Shown: one piece after another, positions 55,325 through 64,000 of the stretch
Numbering within the stretch: the first letter of the stretch is position 1
Layout of the letters: every line of letters starts with the position of its first letter
Source: Arenicola marina
Taxonomy: Eukaryota > Annelida > Polychaeta > Arenicolidae
Length of the DNA: 64,000 nucleotides
Direction of reading: 5' to 3'
Assembly (NCBI GenBank): GCA_964019135.1
Contig: OZ025260.1
Coordinates: forward strand, 33,288,254-33,352,253
Notes under the pieces: model-generated
The model's database searches: none
Seen by the model: only the letters and a program-made list of their open reading frames with translations
Told to the model about the DNA's origin: nothing
Program-made: the position numbers and the translations under genes

Positions 55325-58300
55325 ATGTACATGGTGATATTGGGAAGGGGTGGAGGTATGTACATGGTGATGTTGGGAAGGGGTGGAGGTATGTATATGG
55401 TGATGTTGGGAAGGGGGTGGAGGTATGTACATGGTGATGTTGGGAAGGGGGTAGAGGGATGTACATGGTGATATTGGGAAGGGGTGGAGGTATGTACATG
55501 GTGATGTTGGGAAGGGGTGGAGGTATGTACACGGTGATGTTGGGAAGGGGTGGAGGTATGTACATGGTGATGTTGGGAAGGGGGTGGAGGGATGTACATG
55601 GTGATGTTGGGAAGGGGTGGAGGTATGTACATGGTGATGTTGGGAAGAGGGTGGAGCTATGTACATGGTGATGTTGGGAAGGGGGTGGAGGTATGTACAT
55701 GGTGATGTTGGGAAGGGGTGGAGGTATGTACATGGTGATGTTGGGAAGGGGTGGAGGTATGTACATGGTGATGTTGGGAAGGGGTGGATGTATGTGCATG
55801 GTGATGTTGGGAAGGGGGTGGAGGTATGTACATGGTGATGTTGGGAAGAGGGTGGAGGTATGTACATGGTGATGTTGGGAAGGGGTGGAGGTATGTACAT
55901 GGTTATGTTGGGAAGGGGGTGGAGGGATGTACATGGTGATGTTGGGAAGGGGGTGGAGGGATGTACATGGTGATGTTGGGAAGGGGGTGGAGGTATGTAC
56001 ATGGTGATGTTGGGAAGGGGGTGGAGGGATGTACATGGTGATGTTGGGAAGGGGGTGGAGGTATGTACATGGTGATGTTGGGAAGGGGGTGGAGGGATGT
56101 ACATGGTGATGTTGGGAAGGGGGTGGAGGTATGTACATGGTGATGTTGGGAAGGGGGTGGAGGGATGTACATGGTGATGTTGGGAAGGGGGTGGAGGTAT
56201 GTACATGGTTATGTTGGGAAGGGGGTGGAGGGATGTACATGGTGATGTTGGGAAGGGGGTGGAGGGATGTACATGGTGATGTTGGGAAGGGGGTGGAGGT
56301 ATGTACATGGTGATGTTGGGAAGGGGGTGGAGGGATGTACATGGTGATGTTGGGAAGGGGGTGGAGGTATGTACATGGTGATGTTGGGAAGGGGTGGAGG
56401 TATGTACATGGTGATGTTGGGAAGGGGGTGGAGGGATGTACATGGTGATGTTGGGAAGGGGGTGGAGGTATGCACATGGTGATGTTGGGAAGGGGTGGCT
56501 GTATGTACATGGTGATGTTGGAAAGGGGGTGGAGGGATGTACATGGTGATGATGGGAAGGGGGTGGAGGGATGTACATGGTGATGTTGGGAAGGGGGTGG
56601 AGGTATGTACATGGTGATGATGGGAAGGGGGTGGAGGGATGTACATGGTGATGTTGGGAAGGGGGTGGAGGTATGTACATGGTGATGTTGGGAAGGGGGT
56701 GGAGGGATGTACATGGTGATGTTGGGAAGGGGTGGAGGTATGTACATGGTGATGTTGGGAAGGGGGTGGAGGGATGTACATGGTGATGTTGGGAAGGGGG
56801 TGGAGGGATGTACATGGTGATGTTGGGAAGGGGGTGGAGGTATGTACATGGTTATGTTGGGAAGGGGTGGAAGTATGTACATGGTGATGTTGGAAAGGGG
56901 TGGCGGTATGTACATGGTGATGTTGGGAAGGGGGTGGAGGGATGTACATGGTGATGTTGGGAAGGGGGTGGAGGGATGTACATGGTGATGTTGGGAAGGG
57001 GTGGAGGGATGTACATGGTGATGTTGGGAAGGGGGTGGAGGGATGTACATGGTGATGTTGGGAAGGGGTGGAAGTATGTACATGGTGATGTTGGAAAGGG
57101 GTGGCGGTATGTACATGGTGATGTTGGGAAGGGGGTGGAGGTATGTACATGGTGATGTTGGGAAGGGTTGGAGGTATGTACATGGTGATGTTGGGAAGGG
57201 GTGGAAGTATGTACATGGTGATGTTGGAAAGGGGTGGCGGTATGTACATGGTGATGTTGGGAAGGGGGTGGAGGTATGTACATGGTGATGTTGGGAAGGG
57301 GTGGAGGTATGTACATGGTGATGTTGGGAAGGGGTGGAGGTATGTACATGGTGATGTTGGGAAGGGGTGGAGGTATGTACATGGTGATGTTGGATAGGGG
57401 GTGGAGGTATGTACATGGTGATATTGGGAAGGGGTGGAGGTATGTACATGGTGATGTTGGGAAGGGGTGGAGGTATGTATATGGTGATGTTGGGAAGGGG
57501 GTGGAGGTATGTACATGGTGATGTTGGGAAGGGGGTAGAGGGATGTACATGGTGATATTGGGAAGGGGTGGAGGTATGTACATGGTGATGTTGGGAAGGG
57601 GTGGAGGTATGTACACGGTGATGTTGGGAAGGGGTGGAGGTATGTACATGGTGATGTTGGGAAGGGGGTGGAGGGATGTACATGGTGATGTTGGGAAGGG
57701 GTGGAGGTATGTACATGGTGATGTTGGGAAGAGGGTGGAGCTATGTACATGGTGATGTTGGGAAGGGGGTGGAGGTATGTACATGGTGATGTTGGGAAGG
57801 GGTGGAGGTATGTACATGGTGATGTTGGGAAGGGGTGGAGGTATGTACATGGTGATGTTGGGAAGGGGTGGATGTATGTGCATGGTGATGTTGGGAAGGG
57901 GGTGGAGGTATGTACATGGTGATGTTGGGAAGAGGGTGGAGGTATGTACATGGTGATGTTGGGAAGGGGTGGAGGTATGTACATGGTTATGTTGGGAAGG
58001 GGGTGGAGGGATGTACATGGTGATGTTGGGAAGGGGGTGGAGGGATGTACATGGTGATGTTGGGAAGGGGGTGGAGGTATGTACATGGTGATGTTGGGAA
58101 GGGGGTGGAGGGATGTACATGGTGATGTTGGGAAGGGGGTGGAGGTATGTACATGGTGATGTTGGGAAGGGGGTGGAGGGATGTACATGGTGATGTTGGG
58201 AAGGGGGTGGAGGTATGTACATGGTGATGTTGGGAAGGGGGTGGAGGGATGTACATGGTGATGTTGGGAAGGGGGTGGAGGTATGTACATGGTTATGTTG

Positions 58301-59492
58301 GGAAGGGGGTGGAGGGATGTACATGGTGATGTTGGGAAGGGGGTGGAGGGATGTACATGGTGATGTTGGGAAGGGGGTGGAGGTATGTACATGGTGATGT
58401 TGGGAAGGGGGTGGAGGGATGTACATGGTGATGTTGGGAAGGGGGTGGAGGTATGTACATGGTGATGTTGGGAAGGGGTGGAGGTATGTACATGGTGATG
58501 TTGGGAAGGGGGTGGAGGGATGTACATGGTGATGTTGGGAAGGGGGTGGAGGTATGCACATGGTGATGTTGGGAAGGGGTGGCTGTATGTACATGGTGAT
58601 GTTGGAAAGGGGGTGGAGGGATGTACATGGTGATGATGGGAAGGGGGTGGAGGGATGTACATGGTGATGTTGGGAAGGGGGTGGAGGTATGTACATGGTG
58701 ATGATGGGAAGGGGGTGGAGGGATGTACATGGTGATGTTGGGAAGGGGGTGGAGGTATGTACATGGTGATGTTGGGAAGGGGGTGGAGGGATGTACATGG
58801 TGATGTTGGGAAGGGGTGGAGGTATGTACATGGTGATGTTGGGAAGGGGGTGGAGGGATGTACATGGTGATGTTGGGAAGGGGGTGGAGGGATGTACATG
58901 GTGATGTTGGGAAGGGGGTGGAGGTATGTACATGGTTATGTTGGGAAGGGGTGGAAGTATGTACATGGTGATGTTGGAAAGGGGTGGCGGTATGTACATG
59001 GTGATGTTGGGAAGGGGGTGGAGGGATGTACATGGTGATGTTGGGAAGGGGGTGGAGGGATGTACATGGTGATGTTGGGAAGGGGTGGAGGGATGTACAT
59101 GGTGATGTTGGGAAGGGGGTGGAGGGATGTACATGGTGATGTTGGGAAGGGGTGGAAGTATGTACATGGTGATGTTGGAAAGGGGTGGCGGTATGTACAT
59201 GGTGATGTTGGGAAGGGGGTGGAGGTATGTACATGGTGATGTTGGGAAGGGTTGGAGGTATGTACATGGTGATGTTGGGAAGGGGTGGAAGTATGTACAT
59301 GGTGATGTTGGAAAGGGGTGGCGGTATGTACATGGTGATGTTGGGAAGGGGGTGGAGGTATGTACATGGTGATGTTGGGAAGGGGTGGAGGTATGTACAT
59401 GGTGATGTTGGGAAGGGGTGGAGGTATGTACATGGTGATGTTGGGAAGGGGTGGAGGTATGTACATGGTGATGTTGGATAGGGGGTGGAGGT
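55325..59492. repeat. Tandem higher-order duplication inside the giant array, 2,084-bp period
   Basis: The variant pattern from about 55,325 to 57,408 is repeated from about 57,409 to 59,492 without a difference that I noticed, including rare variants such as GGAGCTATGTACATGG and GGTGGCTGTATGTACATGG. Confidence 0.85.
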
Positions 59493-60088
59493 ATGTACAT
59501 GGTGATGTTGGGAAGGGGGTGGAGGTATGTACATGGTGATGTTGGGAAGGGGGTGGAGGGATGTACATGGTGATGTTGGGAAGGGGGTGGAGGTATGTAC
59601 ATGGTGATGTTGGGAAGGGAGTGGAGGTATGTACAAGGTGATGTTGGGAAGGGGGTGGAGGGATGTGCAAGGTGATGTTGGGAAGGGGGTGGAGGGATGT
59701 ACATGGTGATGTTGGGAAGGGGGTGGAGGGATGTACAAGGTGATGTTGGGAAGGGGGTGGAGGTATGTACATGGTGATGTTGGGAAGGGGGTGGAAGGAT
59801 GTACATGGTTATGTTGGGAAGGGGGTGGAGGGATGTACATGGTGATGTTGGGAAGGGGGTTGAGGTATGTACATGGTGATGTTGGGAAGGGGGTGGAGGT
59901 ATGTACATGGTGATGTTGGGAAGGGGGTGGAGGTATGTACATGGTGATGTTGGGAAGGGGGTGGAGGTATGTACATGGTGATGTTGGGAAGGGGGTGGAG
60001 GTATGTACATGGTGATGTTGGGAAGGGGTGGAGGTATTACATGGTGATGTTGGGAAGGGGTGGAGGTATGTACATGGTGATGTTGAGA

Positions 60089-63015
60089 ACTTTAAATATT
60101 CTGTGCGCTGAGTGATTTATTTTTACCCGTGGTTTGAGCAGCGACATTCACACACAAGACACGCCTGCGCCAGCGTCAACATTAATCAAATAGCCCGCAT
60201 TGGGCGCATTTCTTTGGGCCAGGACCGGTGGGACGCCCGGTATACCGAACCTCTTCCAAATCTGCCGGCTGGGCTGCGGCGAAGGTTCTTTTAGGGGCAA
60301 TGGAACCAGCCTAGATGGTCACTTTTCAATCAGCCGCCATCTTCTCCCGAATGGAACAAATGTATTCGGAAGGTTGACTGGCCTTTAGCGAGTTGTAACG
60401 AAATGAGATGCATATTTTATTATATTTCCTGGTCAAATGGCAAATGTTACTGATTACATTTTTATAAGTGTTTTTTTCTATGCACCATTTGCAGCCACGT
60501 TTCATGCATTTATGTGCTCCATTACACAAGACCCTTGTGATTTTAACTTACATATGGGTGTAACTTGTTTAATAATATACTACCGCCCGCGGACACGACA
60601 GGTGAGAAGGTATAAAGGGAGCGGCGGGCATAGCCAAACTGGGCTGCTAATCATCTTGGCGTCATGAGAACTCTCTTGACGACAGGACTGACTGTAAGCC
60701 AAATTACCCTTGAGTCCTTGGTTGAAGCTGACAAATATAAACCGATTTTAGGTTTGTCAACGAAATATTTCATGTCAAAGTAGAAAACGAGACGGCAAAT
60801 TTAGCGAGTTATAAATAAATGAGATGAACACGCATAGTTTATTATATTTGCCTGGTAAAATGGCAAATGTTATTGGATTATAAGTGTAAAGTAATAAAGC
60901 CTTAATTGCTTTAAATATAACTTAATTTTTATCATAATTAATACCGAATTGATAATAGTAATACTGTGGTGTTTAATATCTTAAAATGCTACATTATATT
61001 TCATCATAGGACATTGGCCGCAGCTAACACGCATTTCCTCAGGAATCCCAATCCAGTTTTGAGACTCGTATTTACTAGATTTTATAGTCTGGCGAAATAA
61101 AGGTCAAGGTCGCGGCGGGCGGCACGCAGCGCTGCATGGTGCATCCATTGTGTGCACAAAATACACGGTGGCGCGGGAGTGGGCGCGACCAGTGTGCGAA
61201 GGCTCTAATATTACATTCCAATTGACTGGTCCCTTGTCGCCCCTGTACACAACAGAGGAACCAATCTAGTCCATACCGTATGCAAAATGTATGTATCATA
61301 AATCACTGCACATTAATCACTGCACGCTGCACAAAATATATGTATCTTTATTTACAATAAGAGGGTTTCAACATATAGATAGCTGGACAAGAGTTTTCCC
61401 AAGGTGTTGACTGTCTCGACGGTGTTCACCGGAAGCACAGGTCACGTGGCACCAGCGTTCATCTTTGTTTTCTCCTTTTCCTCCTTGAGAAGGGAAATTC
61501 TTAACCTATCGTGAAATTGAAACAATTATTAAGCTCTCCAAATAATTTGGGCCACATATGAAGCTTTATTACCAGAATAAGTAAACAGTAAAGGAAAACA
61601 TACATTACGATTCAGATTCAACATTCTTTAGATCATTTACAGATGCGTAGCTAACCGTAAGCACGTACACACGTGCGTACGCATTGGGTTGTGCTAGCAC
61701 GTGCAATCCGGTTGTTCGGCAGAAAAAAAGCCAGGTCTGTTCACACATTAGCCTACCTGATATAAGAGGTGGGCCCCCGTGACCCCCACCCCCAGGTAGA
61801 AAGGCCAAGTCTGTTCACACATCCAGCCGCTACCGGCCAGTCCGGCCACCGTCACAGCCGAGAAACCAACCAACCATCACTTCATGTTTCACAGACTTGG
61901 ACCGGTTGGCAATATTTGCTTTACGAGGTCATACAAACATGAAATAGGAAGTTAACAAGGAGGATATTTCCCTGGTTAGTTCGTTGGCTGTATGTACCAT
62001 TGGCCAGACTGGCACGCATGACTGATTTCTATTCCCGTTGGACACGACTCAAATTCATGTTGCGACTTCTATTTTCAGTGGAGACTGACAAACCTGAAGA
62101 TTTACAATTCTGTGCGAACTTCACCTCACGAAAAAGTGGGCCTCTATAACCCCCCCCCCCCCCCCACTCCTCCTTAACCCCGCCGCTTGCGTCGTTCACG
62201 CTTTAGGGCAGTCTCGTGGAAACCCTTACCTCAACAGTAAAAAAACCGTCAGCCGCACCCATTACCACCCCCTCCCCCCCACTCCCACTGTCGTCTCTCG
62301 CATCACTCGCCACGGTCGTCCACCCCCGTCCCCCATTATCGTCCCCCCTCCGCTATCCCCCAATTATCGTCCCTCCCCCCACCACCACTGTGACCTCTCA
62401 CCACCCCTAGTGTCGCCCCTCCCACCCCCACCCCCCACAGTGGCCCTCCCCCTCACCCCCACTGTCGTCCACCTCAACCCCCGCCACCCCACTGTCCGAT
62501 ACATAGCCCGATCTACCACGCGCCGATCCCCATTATCGCCCACCTACCCACCACCCCTATAATCACCCACACGTGTCACCAACAAGGGGGGCATCTAGCG
62601 GCTGCAATAACAACTCACAGATACACAGACGAAAGAAGAACCAGGAAGTTTGAAACGAGACTTCAGACGGCTTCAAGTCTTGATAGAGTGCCATCTCTGA
62701 AGCCTGCTGCAGTGGGCGTGGTCACCTATACAGCGCTTCTCATTGGACGCTCTCCTAACTTCCCCTTTCACTCCACATGCTCAACAAATCCAACTGAAAC
62801 TTCTCCCCAGAACGCGAGGATTCATTCGTGGTCGTGTAGATGGGATCTGGGCTCAAACAGCACATTCTGCCAGTCTGAGATTGCTTCTCAAGAGCCTCTT
62901 CGAACATGTGTGACGTAAAACATACATGCATTCATAACGTTGTCCCTTTAGTTTAAGTTTTTAGCTTTAGTTCAATCAGTACCAGACCTGGAATAGTTCT
63001 ATCCTGTACTAGTGT
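60089..63015. other. Intergenic; a 90-bp direct repeat and a C-rich tract
   Basis: TAGCGAGTTGTAACGAAATG at 60,386 and TAGCGAGTTATAAATAAATG at 60,803 begin a diverged direct repeat of about 90 bp. 62,140-62,600 is C-rich low complexity (CCCACTGTCGTCC-like repeats). No gene is supported. Confidence 0.5.
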
Positions 63016-63350
63016 AGGTAAAGTGCTAGGGTAGTTTTATCCTGTAGGTCAAATGCTGGGATATTTTTATCCTGTAAGCCAAATGCTTGGATAGTTTTAT
63101 CCTTTAGGTCAAATGCTAGGATAGGTTTATCCTTCAGGTCAAATGCTAGGATAGGTTTATCCTTTAGGTCAAATGCTAGGATAGGTTTATCCTTTAGGTC
63201 AAATGCTAGGATACTTTTATTCCGTAGGTCAAATGCTAGGATAGTTTTAGTCTGTGGGTCAAATGCTAGGATGGCTTTGTCCTGTATGTCAAGTGCTTGA
63301 ATAATTTTGTCCTGTCGGGCATGCAATAGAATAGTTTTATCCTGTAGGTC
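63016..63350. repeat. 30-bp minisatellite (about 11 units)
   Basis: The unit is GGTCAAATGCTAGGATAGGT plus TTATCCTTTA. All units keep 30 bp, so a 105-codon minus frame repeating FDLKDKPILA is open. No splice or promoter context supports coding use. Confidence 0.85.
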
Positions 63351-63699
63351 AATCGATAGTGGCCCAAGTTAGCCTTCATGCGCACATAAGCGTCCTAAAA
63401 CATTTAAATTTCCTTCAAGCGCTATCATAGTTTCAACCTTTCAACTGGAGAAAATCTGCCCCAACCCGTCAGGTCATACAGACTTCAGAGAAAGAATCAC
63501 TGTAAGCGGCCACGTCAGCAGGGGTAGATTTAGCCCTAGTTCTGTGGCTTTAGGACGAGCAAAAATCTTCTCAGTGTCAGTCAGAACTGGGGCTAGGGCA
63601 GACCTACCATTTTAAAATAGGATATTTTAGGGGGATGTTTTTATACCATATAGACGACATTCTAATAGTAGGGTGCAAACAACCTCATTCCAACACGCC

Positions 63700-64000
63700 G
63701 GCTAGAGCAAACCACTGACCTCCGGCACGGGGGCTGGCCTGGCAGAGTGAACCCCCAACCTCCGGCACCATGTCTGGCCTGGCAGAGTGAACCCCCAACC
63801 TCCGGCACCATGGCTGGCCTGGCAGAGTGAACCCCCCAAACCACGGCCCCATGTCTAGCCTGGCAGAGTAAACCCCCGACCTCCGGCACCATGGCTGGCC
63901 TGGCAGAGTGAATCCCCGACCTCCGGCACCATGGCTGGCCTGGCAGAGTGAACCCCCAAACCCCGGCACCATGTCTGGCCTGGCAGAGTGAACCCCCGAC
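63700..64000. repeat. 40-bp minisatellite (7 units, cut by window edge)
   Basis: The unit is CCTGGCAGAGTGAACCCCCA plus ACCTCCGGCACCATGTCTGG. It continues to the right edge. 63,351-63,699 shows nothing recognisable. Confidence 0.9.

Larger units (their letters stand above)
36829..60088. repeat. Giant 23-kb minisatellite, 33/34-bp unit
   Basis: Uninterrupted tandem copies of GGAAGGGGTGGAGGTATGTA plus CATGGTGATGTTG; the 34-bp form has one more G. Length divided by unit gives roughly 690 copies. Unit variants (TATGT/GATGT, ACACGG, TTCATGG, TGTTCTGAAG, AGTTGG) are ordered in blocks that recur, giving higher-order structure. The plus strand is G-rich. Because 33 bp is 11 codons and the unit lacks stops, open frames up to 1,052 codons (MYIPPPLPNIT repeats) appear on the minus strand and shorter ones on plus; none is called a gene. 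Confidence 0.97.

Noticed and set aside
36829..60088. Many long open frames (up to 1,052 codons) encoding MYIPPPLPNIT-type proline-rich repeats, on both strands
   Set aside because: They follow from a stop-free 33/34-bp unit. The 1-bp unit difference makes each frame wander through all three readings, and overlapping frames exist on both strands. No splice sites, start context or non-repeat domain supports translation.
63009..63326. 105-codon minus frame repeating FDLKDKPILA as a small gene
   Set aside because: All units are 30 bp, so the frame stays open automatically. No non-repeat domain or regulatory context is seen.

Overview
The window is eukaryotic and animal: one intron-rich gene encodes a receptor with a signal peptide, EGF-like and fibronectin-III modules, a membrane span and a tyrosine-kinase-type cytoplasmic domain. 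The rest is dominated by minisatellites, with a few short interspersed elements. An invertebrate deuterostome, most plausibly amphioxus (Branchiostoma), fits the gene architecture and the minisatellites built from exon-intron junctions, which I recall (unverified) being described in amphioxus. The species call is an inference.

Gene, 27,406 down to 2,244 on the minus strand. I could place 22 coding exons. All 21 junctions are compatible in phase, from a start methionine with a signal peptide to kinase subdomain IX, about 1,220 codons. The remaining C-lobe was not found between 1 and 2,243 and probably lies outside the window. Order: signal peptide (exon 1); Cys-rich EMI-like module (2-3); two EGF-like modules (4-5); a long extracellular region of unrecognised folds with an RRRKR furin-type site (6-14); one clear FN3 domain (15); membrane span (16-17); kinase-like domain (18-22). 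The kinase-like domain lacks the alpha-C Glu, the HRD Asp (HRR) and the DFG Asp (GFG), and its Gly loop is degraded. It is predicted to be a pseudokinase.

Introns. Three introns begin with a minisatellite whose unit is a copy of the preceding exon's end plus its 5' splice site: a 52-bp unit after exon 22, a 29-bp unit after exon 12 (about 90 units) and a 41-bp unit after exon 7 (about 28 units). Two other introns carry unrelated large arrays: 14 bp at 7.86-9.76 kb, and 39/43 bp at 16.67-19.18 kb, whose units look like 3' splice sites. In each of the three junction arrays, reading past the authentic donor reaches a stop within 1-11 codons, so use of a distal donor should be non-productive.

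Flanks. Upstream of the gene (27.4-36.8 kb) I see no coding exon, but I see several minisatellites (43, 20, 16 and 33 bp), SINE copies with target-site duplications, copies of a GGATCC-ended element, and an interspersed element present in inverted orientation at 24 and 34.7 kb. From 36.83 to 60.09 kb there is one continuous 23-kb minisatellite of 33/34-bp units with nested higher-order duplications (offsets of about 2,084, 3,502 and 10,996 bp). From 60.1 to 64 kb there is unassigned sequence with two more small arrays. About half of the window is tandem repeat.
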